Made by a program: the position numbers and the translations under genes. From assembly GCA_022828595.1 (NCBI GenBank), contig JAKGHH010000003.1:53743759-53807758 (forward strand): a stretch of DNA of 64,000 nucleotides, written 5' to 3'. Source of the stretch: Nelumbo lutea (Eukaryota > Streptophyta > Magnoliopsida > Proteales > Nelumbonaceae). Of this stretch, positions 21,170 to 33,025 are shown one piece after another (the first letter of the stretch is position 1; each line of letters begins with the position of its first letter). Under the pieces are notes generated by a model. That model saw only the letters and a list, made by a program, of their open reading frames with translations, was not told the origin of the DNA and ran no database searches.

Positions 21170-23030
21170 CCAAGTCACCATCGTCATGGCTAATATGCGT
21201 TTCATCATTTTCTGCCTCATCTACTTCTATATAGTGGATAAATCTTCTAAAAGTTTCGACTGATTGGCCAATTGTCTTATCTTTGCCATAAATCTCTCCA
21301 AGTTCTCAAAACGATTTGAATTCCAAACCATTCATGCCACCCACATCCTTGTGAGATTAACATTATGAATAATAAAAGCTATATAAAAAGATAAATAAAT
21401 AAAGGAACAAACAAAGTATAATAGATAACAAATGGGTGGTCAACTTACTTTGCACCAATGCTCATATCAATATTTTCCACACTGAATCATTTTCTTTGTA
21501 TCGTCCCACTTATAGTCACTCTCCTTTAACATCTGAGTAATTGTAAGGTCTTTTTGCTTAAGACATTTAAGCATAGAATCAATATGAGGATTTGCTTGTA
21601 AACTAGAACTGAGAATCCTTGAATGAATCATATCCACATGGAATCGGTACTTAATTCTTGTAAAGTTTTGATCAATGCCTTATCTTCTTCATCAAGTCAC
21701 TTGCACTTGTTTTTCCCCCATACCATGTTCAGATAAGGTAGTCTCAACATTGGTAAACATCTTTTCAACTAAAGATAATTATTCAAAAGTATATGAAAAA
21801 AATGGACAACAAAACTTATGAATATGCAAATTTTAATAAGCAACTATAAAACTTGTGGACATTTAAAATGCAACAAAGAAACATAAAAAAGGAACTAGCA
21901 TATAATTCATTCATTGCATGTTAATGATAAAAAAATAATACACTAAACAATGATAAAATAATGTATCATGTGTTTCATAAATGATAAAAGACCTTCTAAA
22001 TAAAAGCAAATAGTACATGCGGAAAATAATAAACTCAAACATCCTATATAGTAACCGACAATTAGGCTTTAGCTCTAGCTCTCTAGTTGTTAAACATGAA
22101 ATGAGCTACATTATTTCTAAAGTTGGCTCATTGATCATTAGGGATATTAGTAATAGTGTCCTCTCCATCTTCATTCTTCATTGGATTACTAAGGATCTTC
22201 CAACATTGTTTAAGTAATTCAAAACAACTCTTTATGACATTCCTTACTTTGACTTTATATTAAAATACTTGGTTGTCGTTCATCCCTCCATTTATTGAGA
22301 TGATATTGTTGGCCTTTATATGGGGAAAGAAAATTCTTTGCATTGTAATACCTGACATCCACCACCAAATAAGTAATGGCCTTGACACATGTGATGTATG
22401 AGAAAGAAGGATGTTAACTAATTCATCAATGCTAACACAACTATTTACCTTGGGGGATTTCTAATCCATTAGGCCTAGATATTGCATCCTAAAGCACACG
22501 ACCATCATGTGCAGAGCCTTCCCAATCAAGCAACACATGAATAAATCGCATGTGTCTTCGACATGAATAGTAACTGAAATCATTGTACCATCTAGTGCCC
22601 TTATACAATTCTACAATATAGAAGCAGTTCTAGTTTAACACAAATGTGTTAAAACACATTGCAAATATATTAATCAATAAAATAATCAAATTATATGATA
22701 CCTTGTAACATTTTCATCTATTGTTGATGCATTCCTCCTTGATGGGCTTAGGGTTTTTTTACCAATACTCTATGTATCCTCAATATAGCTAGGAGACATC
22801 AACTAAATTGATGGTTTCAGTTTTTCTACTTTTCAGGAAATCACACCGATAATTCTATTTTTATGTAAACTAATGTATAAAGAAATATTGCAACAATTTC
22901 TTGTACTAACATTCCTAGTACTCCTCAATCCCCTAATATCTATAACCATCTCACATGATACACAAAAAGTGTGTCTATCCATTTTAAGCTCACTTAGACA
23001 GTATACATCACTCTCTGTAGTGAGCCTATT
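21170..23030 (-). pseudogene. PIF/Harbinger element remnant (unit A copy)
   Basis: Minus-strand decayed coding. Between about 21480 and 21760 a Myb/SANT-like segment reads 'ANPHIDSMLKCLKQKDLTI' followed by 'ESDYKWDDTKKMI', typical of the second Harbinger ORF. From about 22230 to 23010 the sequence aligns with the unit B copy (38110-39935), where the HARBI1-like nuclease is easier to read. Many stops and frameshifts. Shared with unit B, so inserted before the duplication. Confidence 0.65.
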
Positions 23031-23401
23031 TATATATTCTATCTATTTTATCATCCTCTCATGTTTACTACATAATAATGACCGATATCTTCTTATTGTA
23101 AGATGCATGAACACAACATAATACCGCATATTCAACAAGACAATCAATAATATGACCATTAAACACATAATTCGGGTATTACAAGTGCATTTTTGCATTT
23201 TTTGATATTAAACACGACACATATATAAAACATACAATACATATTTGAGCTATTCAACCTAAACTAAAGAACAATATCAATTAAATGGGAACTAGTAACT
23301 ATGACCAGAAAATATGGGCATAAATAAAGAAAGAAAAAAAAGAAAAAGAAAAAACAACCTGGATTATTAGATCGCTTAGTCTTGTCATAGGATCTTTTAA
23401 T

Positions 23402-23968
23402 CTGGGGTTCTCGATTAGTACTCGATACATTGGGCCTAGTGCCACTTTGGTCTCCGAACTTTAAAATGCGACAATTCAATACCCGAACTTTCAAAACATG
23501 TCAATCTATTACTTGTTATTAACTAGCTTGTTAATTAGTTGTTAAGTGATATTTGAAAAGACACAAACGCCCTTCGAGTGTTATATAATTTTCTTTATCA
23601 ATCATTCAAACATTGATAAAAAATAAACAGTTTCAAATCCTTGTTTCTTTTATTCAAGAAAGTTGGGGTTACCAGAATAAATGCCCACTGAGACATGACC
23701 CCAACTTTCTTGAATAGAACAGGCAAAGATTTGAGACTGTTTATTTTTTGTCAATGTTTGGATGGCTGATAAAGAGAATTAGATGACACTCGAAGGACAT
23801 TTATTTTTTTTTCAAATGCCACTTAACGGCTGGTTAATGGGTTGGTTAACGACAAGTACTAGATTGACACATTTTGAAAGTTTGAGTACTAAATTGTTGA
23901 ATTTTAAAGTTCAAAGACGAAAGTGGCACTAAGCCCAAAGTATAAGGTATTAATCAGGAATTTTCCTG
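23402..23968. mobile_element. 567-bp foldback element with empty site in unit B
   Basis: Two long inverted arms: about 23432-23660 pairs with about 23700-23935. Matching blocks include 'tagtgccactttggtctccg', 'gaactttaaaat' and 'cttgaatagaac/ttattcaag'. Flanked by TTAAT at 23397-23401 and 23969-23973. Unit B has a single uninterrupted TTAAT at 40228-40232. No coding capacity. The ends 'ctggggttc' / 'aattttcctg' do not identify a superfamily with certainty. Confidence 0.82.
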
Positions 23969-23973
23969 TTAAT

Positions 23974-26130
23974 TTGTAAAAATATTTACCCTTTCTTCCC
24001 AACGAAGTTGCACTCATAGTTGTCCATCACCCGTTTTTACCATGTACTTTAGATTTCTTCACTAAGCAACTAACTCGTATGCATTTGTGATCGGGGAAAT
24101 CTGCCCCGTTTGGGGTGGGTTGGATCGTGGACCCAGTTTTGTGGGTAAAATTGCCATCTCTATATCGAGCTCTCAAATCATGTTCTTTCCTAATTCAAAC
24201 AAACCTACCTTATCATCTCAGATCTAATAAATAAATTCAACCTAAATGCTTCAAAAACTAGTAGGTCTCAAACAAAGCACCAATATACAAGTTTCCCATG
24301 TTGTTGTTTGCCAAGTGGACCCAAAGGATCCTGTTTCCCTCTTTGACCTACCCTATCCGTCTGGTTCGAATGGGCTATACATAAGTTGTTACAATGTGGG
24401 GCTACACTTCCACTTCCATCTGCATTGTAAATTTGTAACATGTTGCTCTTTTGGGAAACATGCAAAAGTTGAGATAACTTCTGTTACTCTATTTTTTGTT
24501 TTTTTTTTCAAAAAAAAAATAGTAAAATACTTTATTCTTTCTTTTCCGAATAGCTCACCCTAACTCATTTTCCAACAGCAAACAATCTTCTCCCCCCTCC
24601 CCATACAAATCCCAAACCCTACAGACACCCATTAGTTTTCTCTTGATTATTTACTTGTTTTAAAGCGAGTTACAAGGGGCATTCCCCCTTACAACCTCCT
24701 ACCCTCTATAGTTTTTTTTTTTTTTAATAATCTATGTGAAGAAACAGTTTAAAGGAGCAAAAGTGGGGTGTTATCCTTTACATTATAAGTTGTTCTCTGG
24801 TTATGGTTTTTCTCTGTTTTTAATTTTTTGAGTTCTAAAATTTTCGTGTTGTTCATAAAAAATACAAACAAAAGGCAAATATATATAGAGAAATGTAGTT
24901 GATGGGAAGATGAAGATTTCAATGAAAACACATTTTATTTCTTTTGGCACCAAACCTTAAATGTAGGGAGAATGGAGAGTGGAGTTATTTTTATTTTATA
25001 GCTTGGACTTGGAGCTTTCTGCCTTTGTAATTGTGGGTTGCAAGTCTCATCATATGTGGTAAAGAAAATGATGAATGGGTCGGCTAGTGGGAAAATAAAG
25101 ATTTTCTTTTTTTAAATGATTCTTGCGAGTGATATGGACCATTTTTCCCAGTCATTTGACTTCATCCGTTTCTTGTGGCATTTCCATCTACATCTCAAAA
25201 GGATCTTCATCTAGGAGAAGGGACATCTTATCCTTGTGAGTCATGGTTTCTGATGTTCCTCCTAAAGCGCATTATTACGTTTGATAAGGAACTTGGTTGA
25301 GTGAGCAATCAGGCAGATTTGCAAGAAAATTTGATTTTCTTCAATTTTGGGGAGGCCATTTACCATCCATGTGGTACTGTGGTAGGCTCTTTGCTCTCTA
25401 TTGCAAAAAGAGAAGCAAAACTCGACTTGTGCTTGCTCCTTAAACCCTAAAAATGAATGGAGAAGACAAGGATTTTAATGGAAATAGTCTTATTTTTGTT
25501 TTTTCTTTATTTTTCATCATCGGGAAGTTATCGAAGTTGCAAATTGGAAGAAAAAAATATTTTTTTATTGTTTAAAATAAAAAAGTAGAGTAATAGAAGT
25601 TATCTAAACTTTTACACATTTTCCCAAAAAGTAGAAGTATTAAAACACGATTGGAAGTGTAGTCTGCATTGTAACAATGAATGTGCAGCCCATCTGAATC
25701 CCTATATGTCATATACTACGTGGTTGTACATAAAATCCTATTTGAAAACTCCAAGGTCAATAGGTACCAAAAGGGTCCTCTTGGAACACTGTAAGGAACC
25801 AATTGATGTTTATACATCTTCTTCTTTGAATGGTCAGGGTTTGTAAATATATGACACATTTGTATAGATTGAAGATAACTATCTTTTACACAAACTTTTT
25901 TGTCTTTCTTACAGTGGAACCATGGGATTTTAATAGCATCCAATCCATATTCCATGGTATGTTCTTGTTTTGTTGAATGGAATGCTATAATTTTATATCT
26001 GAATTGCAACAAAAATCTTTGAGAATTATCTTTACAATTATGTCTTTTTAGAAGCAAAAAGACTGATGGTTTGAGAATCTTGAATTTTAATTTGGAATTC
26101 TTATTTTCAAATAGGCTTAAATTTTCATGT
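23974..26130. other. Unit A 3' spacer, aligns with unit B 40232-43105
   Basis: Blocks at 24165-24950 and 25440-26130 match 41590-42410 and 42410-43105. About 490 bp (24950-25440) is absent from unit B. 'gtgtagtctgcattgtaaca' at 25659 resembles 'gtagcctgcattgtaacaat' in unit B. No gene recognised in either copy. Confidence 0.5.
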
Positions 26131-26343
26131 CATCTATATATATATTAATGGGATAGGATGATTTGTGGCATCCTCTCGTTTGAGAAAACGGTATCCATAC
26201 ATGCAACGATATTCGCACATATGTTATGGATATCCACACGTGCAAAGGTATTCACATGTGCAACGATATCCACAATGGTATAGACACTCTGCACGTATGC
26301 TAATGGTATGTGAAGGCACACACCCCTCTTTCTCTTTCTCCCC

Positions 26344-26350
<7 letters not shown>

Positions 26351-26380
<30 letters not shown>
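26351..26380. repeat. (CT)n microsatellite
   Basis: Uninterrupted CT/TC dinucleotide run immediately left of a hAT-like MITE. Confidence 0.9.
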
Positions 26381-26384
<4 letters not shown>

Positions 26385-26389
26385 CCTCC

Positions 26390-26794
26390 TAGGGGTGTCA
26401 ATGGTATTCGAAAATCCAATTTCGAATTTGATATTCAATATAATTGAAAATCGAATTCGGATATGACTTGATTCAATTCGATAAATATTTGAATTCGATC
26501 GATAAATATTTGAATTCGACTGGTTATTTAATTTATATATATATAATATACAAAATGTTATATATAATAATTAAGTTATATAAATAATTTATATACTTAT
26601 ATACTTTTTTTATCAATAAAAAGTTTATTTTATATATTTATTAATTATCTAAAATAATTAATTAATCAAATTCGAATTGAATCGAATATTTAATCAGATT
26701 TGAATTCAGATATTAATTTTCAATATCCATTGAATATCAAATTAAATTTGAATATTGCTTGATCCGATTCGAATTTGACCCGTTTACACCCATA
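26390..26794. mobile_element. hAT-like MITE, TAGGGGTG family
   Basis: Begins 'taggggtgtcaatggtattc' and ends 'cgtttacacccata', an imperfect terminal inverted repeat. It has an AT-rich interior of repeated 'cgaattcgaatat' motifs. Possible 8-bp target duplications CTCCCTCC / CTCTTTCC (26382-26389, 26795-26802), 6 of 8 matching. The same terminus appears at 47634 and 57718. Confidence 0.6.
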
Positions 26795-27100
26795 CTCTTT
26801 CCCTCTCTTTGTTTTTCATTTTTCCCTTTCTCCCTCTCTCTTCATGTTCCCATCTTTCTCTTTCTCCCCTTTCCTCTCTCCCCCTCAACCTCTCTCTTTG
26901 TTTCTCATTTTTCCCTCTCTCCCCCTCTCCCACTCTCTTTGTTTTTTCTTAGTCTATATTTTTATGTTTTTCTTTCTTTGTGTTTTTCTATTTTTCTTTC
27001 TCGATGTTTCTCCCTTCTTCCTCTCTTTTCCGCTCTTCCCATCTCTCTTTGTCCATTCTCTTCTTCCCATCTCTCTGTTTTATTTTTCCCTATTAAAGCA
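26795..27100. repeat. Pyrimidine-rich low-complexity tract
   Basis: Long C/T-dominated stretch. It produces two overlapping open frames rich in Ser, Phe, Leu and Pro that are not credible genes. Confidence 0.85.
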
Positions 27101-27377
27101 ATCTGATTGAAACTCTAATTTCGTTCTCTTCTTGATTTTATTACAGAGATGATCAAAGCTCTTATTACAACATTTTCAAAGCAGAGATGCCAGAAAGAGG
27201 GGAAACTTTGACCAAAACCCTAATTTTGTTCGTAAGAATGTTCGATTTCTTGATGGGTTCAAGCTTGGTCATCTTCTCGATCAGTTGGCTCAGATCTAAA
27301 TCAACAGGGTAGGGTGTTATGAGCATCCTTGGCATTGAAGGCTTTGATCGTCTTCTCGAGTAGTTGCCTTAGATCTA

Positions 27378-27830
27378 GGCAGGGATGACAATTTTCCCTA
27401 TTTCCCCGGTCCTCGTGGGGATCCGCCCCAAATGGGGTAGGGATGGGGATGATTTTCCCCCCGCGGTGATGGGGATGGGGAAATTTTCATCCCCGTTAGC
27501 GAGGACGGGGAGAGAACTCTCCACCCTACGGGGACCCCGATCCCTATCCCATGGGATCCCCACTAATATATATGTATATATGTATGCATACATTATATAT
27601 GTATATATGTACGTATATGTCTATATATCAATATTTTTAAAAATATGGTTGAATATGTTTGAATATTTTCTAATAGAATTATAAATTTTAATTATTTCAT
27701 TTTTATTTTTTAAATAAAATAAAAACAAAATAAAATGGTTAACATTATAAAAAATTACAGGGAATGGGAATCCCTGTGGGGATGGGGATCCTTGTGGGGA
27801 TGGGGATGGGGAAAGCGTTGAAGCCATTCC
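27378..27830. mobile_element. hAT-like MITE with GGGGATGGGG-rich ends
   Basis: Left end 'ggcagggatgacaattttcc', right end 'gcgttgaagccattcc'. The G-rich 'ggggatgggga' blocks at both sides are followed inward by a (TA)-rich centre. Flanked by 8-bp near-identical duplications TAGATCTA (27370-27377) and TAGATCCA (27831-27838). Host sequence on both sides shares 'cagatc.a.atcaa.agggta', so it sits in a small direct repeat. Confidence 0.65.
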
Positions 27831-28419
27831 TAGATCCAGATCAATAGGGTAGGGCGCTATGATCACCCCCTAGTGTTGAACGCTGTTGTCTTCAACCTTC
27901 ATTGCTGAACAATGACACCATGGATTTGCACACCAAAATTCTACACATTGTTACAAATTTTGGCTTCAAAATCTTTAGTCGATGAGGTTAACACTAATTT
28001 TATTCAATTTTTAATTATTTACAATTTTACGTTTAACTTGATTTGATTTACTCTATAGGTATTAAGGCAACATGTTGGAAGGAAGGCCACATGTTGCCTA
28101 ATATGAACACATTTTCGATTGTTTTCTCCATGCTCTCACTCTATTATTCGTCCTTGTTTGCTATGAATTGATAGCCAACCGTCAGTTGGGATTATCTCCA
28201 CACCCTCACCCTATTTTCGATTTATTTTCCTTCTTTCATTTATTATTTGTCTTAGTATTATATATTTTCATTTATTTTTTATTTTGCTGATAACCGATAG
28301 CTGAAATATAGAGTTGATGGCTGAATGGTTGCAGTGATGGCTGGTAACTATGAATTGGATTTCTCTTATATATATTGAAAACCATTTGGTATTTTTTCTT
28401 ACTTTTCATACCCTACTCA
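27831..28419. other. Unit A-specific spacer, nothing recognised
   Basis: AT-rich sequence without credible coding. 'gatagccaaccgtc', 'aaccgatagctgaa' and 'gatggctgaatgg' are loosely repetitive. Confidence 0.4.
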
Positions 28420-28550
28420 TTGTTCTTCTTTCCATCTGTTTAACTTTAATAGACTTTAGGTAATATCACATTCTCATTTCTGAGTCTTTATTTCTATTAT
28501 ATTGAGTTTTAATTGGTATGATTAGTAATTTCTTCTGTTTTAGTTTCACC
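28420..28550 (+). repeat. Left arm of a ~125-bp inverted repeat
   Basis: From 'ctcattgttc' through 'gactttaggtaatatcacat' to 'ttctgttttagtt' this is close to the reverse complement of 30770-30895. The arms are about 2.2 kb apart. Confidence 0.75.
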
Positions 28551-29092
28551 ACCAGGCAGTTCGCCACCAAGGAGCTCCCCTTCAGCCTCTGAGTCACCGA
28601 CCACATGGGAGCATACGAGATGACGAGGTACTTAGCCAAAAAATTAACACATCACGAAAAAATGATACATGACCGAAACCCGTCCCATCACCTTCCAAGA
28701 CCAACAAGTGATGATGTTGATGAGGAGAGAGCACTTTTCCACTTTCATTATGGAATCTACTTAACACCCAATAGAGGAGGCAAACAACCCCCCTCATATC
28801 AGCAAAAATCCCACCTAACACCAATCTAATGGTCAATATAATGATGGGCCCCATTGAATTAGTTAGGTTTCATGCGAGTGAGAAACACATGGATCTTTTG
28901 GATGGGTGATGTGGAAGCTTCTTGGGCCATGAATTTAGTATTCAAATTCAGTTGTTTGGACTATTTGGAAGAAGACTAACCAAACAAAAACGTCATCTCC
29001 ACTTTTTTTCTTACTATTCCCTCCTATTAGTATTTAGAACAACCTAGAAAACTTTTACCTATGGTTACTTAAGTAAAATTCAACAAAGGAAA

Positions 29093-29464
29093 AGTATACA
29101 TTAATAAGTCTTGTTTCATATATCAAATAAAAAACCCCAGGAATTCTTACAATAGTTCATATACTTTTCCAAAACAACAATAAAAACAAAGTGAGGACTG
29201 AAATAGAAAATGAGTCACTTACCTCTTAACTTGGCTACTTCTAGACACTTTGTTGATTTGTGAACCTGAGAATAGAAGAGTATACATTAATAAGTCTTGT
29301 TTCATATATCAAATCAAAAACCCCAGGAATTCTTACAATAGTTCATATGCTTTTTCAAAACAACAATAAAAACAAAGTGAAGACTGAAATAGAAAATGAC
29401 TCACTTACCTCTTAACTTGGCTACTTCTAGACACTTTGTTGATTTGTGAACCTGAGAATGAAGA
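29093..29464 (+). repeat. 186-bp tandem duplication plus a decayed third copy
   Basis: 29093-29278 and 29279-29464 are nearly identical (starting 'agtatacattaataagtctt'). A third, diverged unit is recognisable at about 29530-29710 ('cccaagaatt', 'gttgatctgtgaa'). Confidence 0.85.
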
Positions 29465-30509
29465 ACAAAAGTTATAAAGCTAAAATAGTGTTCCATAAGA
29501 AAAAAAAAATACAACTTTGATAAAGAAAAGGTGAAATCCCTTGATGAAATATCAAAACAAAAAACCCAAGAATTATTCTAATAATTCATGTGCTTTTCAA
29601 AAAAAAAAAAAAGAAAAAGAAAAAAGTGATGACTAAAATAGCAAATGACTTTACCTTGGCTGGTTTTAAACAATTTGTTGATCTGTGAAGTTGAAAGTAG
29701 AACAAAAGTCATAAAGTTAATAGACTACTCCATAAACAAATCTATTCAAAGAAGAGATTTGAAAGAGAAAGCTGAGTTCTTTATTCAACAATGTCAAAAA
29801 GACAAATGTTTTATGTTATAGGGTTGATGCAGATATGTCAAGAAGATGGACTTCCTTGTTTAGGAGAACATATACATGAAAATTTTGGTGCTGCACTTAT
29901 GAGATTTGATCATAAGTTGAAAAATGAAGAATTTTTGAAAGAAAGAAAATTTGACCAGCTACTGAAACAATTTAGGTTCTCTATCATCTTCTTAATCCCT
30001 ATTATATCATCAATAAGAGTTATCCTTTTATCAAGTATCATGAGAAATGTTGTATGAGTAAACACGGTGGAAAAACACCCCAAGTTTTGGGTCAGCTTCT
30101 ACCTTTCTTTTTTTTGGCTGATGGTTCTACCTTTTATTTGTTTGCTGAACCATTTTGGGTATTGAAATAAATTTTAAAAGCTTTTGCCTTTTATTTTTTC
30201 TAGAATAATGTTCTTAGCATCCATCATGCTTCAATTGAGAAAAGGAGATGTCAGATTGGCTTTATTCATTCCAATTGATGGTTACCTCATTGTTACATAA
30301 ACTACACACTATACCATTTCCCTGTTTAAAGAGAATATAAACTTGTTCTCTACTTAATTCTATAGAAATGATCATTTTCTAATTAGGGGATGTATGTTTA
30401 CAAACTAAGCAGTGCCAACATAATACAAAATACAATGCTACTCCAAAACATCCATGACCTTGTCCCAAGAACAAAGAAACAATTAAGACTAAGTAGAATA
30501 GAGGAAAAA

Positions 30510-30885
30510 GAGAATCAACAAAAACAACTAAAACATAGGAAATTGCAAATCATACCATTTAAAACTCAGTAAAATAGAAATAAAGACTCATAAATGAGAA
30601 TATGATATTACCTAAAGTCTATTGAAGTTGAACAGGTGGGAACAAAAACAACTAAAATAGAGAAAATTACAAATCATACCCATTAAAACACAGTAGAATA
30701 GAAATAAAGACTCAGAAATGAGAATGTGATATTACCTAAAGTCTATTGAAGTTGAACAGGTGAGAACAAAAACAACTAAAACATAAGAAATTACTAATCA
30801 TACCAATTAAAACTCAATATAATAGAAATAAAGACTCAGAAATGAGAATGTGATATTACCTAAAGTCTATTGAAGTTGAACATGT
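30510..30885 (-). repeat. 124-bp tandem repeat, 3 copies
   Basis: The landmark 'gatattacctaaagtctatt' occurs at 30604, 30728 and 30852, spacing 124 bp each. The outermost copy is also the right arm of the inverted repeat with 28420-28550. On the minus strand the landmark contains a donor-like 'TTTAG|GTAATATC'. Confidence 0.88.
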
Positions 30886-30893
30886 GGGAACAA

Positions 30894-31090
30894 TGAGCTG
30901 CTTGGAGGTGAGCTACCTTGATGAGTTGCCTGGAGGTGAGCTACCTTGACGAGCTGCCTGGAGGTGAGCTACCTTGATGAGCTGTTTGGAGGTGAGTTAC
31001 CTTGATGAGCTGCCTAGAGGTGAGCTACTTTGATGAGCTGCCTGGAGGTGAGCTACCTTGATGAGTTGCCTGGAGGTGAGCTACCTTGAT
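30894..31090 (-). repeat. 28-bp tandem repeat, about 7 copies
   Basis: Unit 'gagctgcctggaggtgagct' plus 'accttgat' (28 bp), with minor variants. It abuts the end of the minus-strand LTR at 31087. No unique spacers, so this is a minisatellite. Confidence 0.9.
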
Positions 31091-31897
31091 GACGAGTTCC
31101 CTAGTGTAGTGCAACCCGATTGCTACTGGCAGGAGGCGATCTGGCTACCAGTAACGACGATAACTAATTTGGATACTCCCTGTTGGCGATGATCTATTCT
31201 TCTTTGTAAGCGGTGGGAGCTGAGGGACCTGCGAGAACCAAATCAGAGAATCTGGGGGTGTTTACCCACTGAGGTCACTCCAATGGTTAAGTTAGCGCAG
31301 TATAGTAGTAGAGAGCTTGAAGATGATAAGAGAATGAGAGAGCTAGAGAGCAAAGGTTACCCATCCCTTTTTGCATCATCCTCCCTTCGCCCCTAGGGGA
31401 TGAGGTCTTTATATACTGGAGTCCTCATGGGTTAGGTGGAGCAGTTCCTGGATCCCAGCTTTGATGAGACTGTCTTGCGTGTTAGGTGGGTGAAATGCCA
31501 TCAAACGGTAAAACTGTCCCTTCTCGTCAGACTCGGGGAGTGTGTGAGCTAATATAGTCGTTACAAGTCACAATCTCGTGAAATGCGGGGCACGGAGGTG
31601 TGTTCCTCGAGGTTGTCAGGTTGACGCCTGTGCCAGGCTACGCCTGTTGGGACACCACCAACTTAGCAAAGGCAAGTTGTTATCAAAGTGGTCCCGGGTG
31701 TTGCTTAGTTGTTCTGAGGTGCCAAGCTACATGATGGCGAGCTGCCTAGTGGCGAGCTGCTTGTGCGTTACAATGACGATGAGCTGTCTGTGAGTGCTGT
31801 ATAATGGTGAGCTGCCTATCTGTCAAGGGGCTGCACTTAGTTGGCATGAGGTGCTAGGTGTCACAATGTCATTGGAGGGCCAAATCCGCCCTCATCA
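31087..31897 (-). repeat. LTR of a TAT/Gypsy-like element, minus orientation
   Basis: On the minus strand it starts TGATGAGGGCGGATTTGGCC and ends CTCGTCATCA. A TATA box 'agtatataaagacc' lies at about 31410-31425 (minus). Its start resembles TGATGAAGG of the 10914 and 32050 elements. No matching target duplication and no second LTR in the same orientation nearby, so it may be a truncated element. Confidence 0.6.
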
Positions 31898-32049
31898 AAA
31901 GGTTTGGCCCAAATACAAGCCTTTTTCACAAGGGAATCTCTCCTCATCAAGTGGAAAAGTGCTCTCTCCTCATCAAGCTGATTTCTTAGTAAAAATGTTT
32001 AATCAATAAGATGGCTATTTAAATCATTCTTTATGGGCTAAAATGTTGG

Positions 32050-32919
32050 TGATGAAGGGTGATTTGGCCCGACCTCTTAACTAGGTGACACGTGTACGTG
32101 ACTCAGCATATACGACAGCTCGACATAGGTGGACCGGTACGTGGACAAGACTCGACGTAGGTGATAGCTTAGCAAGTATTAGCTTGCCACAGAGTGAGCT
32201 CGAGTACGCCGATGTCCCGAGCTGCACTCTGAGTTAAGTTCATCCCAGTTTGTGAACTAGAACAACAAGTTCGCTCCAGGCCCAAGCAAGTGGGCCACCT
32301 CGAAGACAACTTGCCTCAGGCAGAATCACCTCGGCACGCTACCAGTAGCTCGTCACAGGGTAGCTCGCTACAGGGCGGCTCGGCGTTTTACGGGAAGTTT
32401 CTCATCTAACAAAGCCATACCTTCCAGGCTGCTCCTACGCCCCTCGTCTAACGGCACAGTGCCTGCCAATTCAGAAGGTTGCGCCCCTGTCCCCTACCTG
32501 GCGGCGTTGTGCCTACAGGTTGTCTCCTGGCTGGCACGACTGTACCATGCAAAGGTCACTGTAGCCCACCTGCTCTTGGCCCTGACAGTAACGGCTAGCC
32601 ACTCCGAGGTACGACCTGCTAGCGGATCGCTACAGCAGGGATTAGGGATCAACCCCACCGAACCTGTCAGACGCCAATATATAAGCACTCCGACCCCTCA
32701 GAGGCAAATGTATCACATATTCACCACTCTCTAGCTCTCATCTTCTTGCATACTCATTCTCTTTCTCAGCTCGCTACCGAGTTCTGACTTAAGCATTGGA
32801 AAGTCCCCGCCGGGTGCTCAACCCTGGGTCCCATTATCCTTCATGCAAGTATCTCTTTCCCGTCGCCAACTAGAAGTCTCGTCACTTCCAGCTAGGAGTG
32901 GCCGGATTGCACATCATCA
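32050..32919 (+). mobile_element. Solo LTR, TAT/Gypsy-like, with empty site in unit B
   Basis: 870 bp, TGATGAAGGGTGATTTGGCC...ATCATCA, with a TATA-like 'caatatataagcac' at about 32674. Flanked by GTTGG (32045-32049) and GTTAG (32920-32924). The paralogous unit B sequence at about 43177-43200 runs uninterrupted through 'gctag'. No internal domain, so it is a solo LTR left by LTR-LTR recombination or one end of a rearranged element. An open frame inside it (32459-32734) is not credible coding. Confidence 0.85.
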
Positions 32920-33025
32920 GTTAGTAGTCAAGAAATTACAAAGCAAGTTTTGCAGTCTCACTAATGCATGAAAATATCTAGTGTTACAGAAGGAAAAGGA
33001 GTAGCAAAAAGAGGGGTGGTTGATT

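Larger units (their letters stand above)
26131..31984. other. About 5.85 kb present in unit A but not unit B
   Basis: At 26130 the A/B alignment breaks after 'aaattttcatgtcat' and resumes with 'aatgtttaatcaat' at about 31988 in A and 43137 in B. B has only about 30 bp between. The extra DNA contains hAT-like MITEs, pyrimidine tracts, tandem repeats and a minus-strand LTR. It is likely a nested series of insertions. Confidence 0.7.

Noticed and set aside
26759..27110. Two overlapping ~110-residue open frames
   Set aside because: They come from a C/T low-complexity tract and have Ser/Phe/Leu/Pro-only composition in two frames at once.
31578..32009. Plus-strand frames over the 31-32 kb region
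   Set aside because: They lie across an LTR boundary and read Cys/Leu-rich chance sequence.
32459..32734. 91-residue frame in the solo LTR
   Set aside because: The LTR U3 contains a TATA box inside the frame; no protein resemblance.
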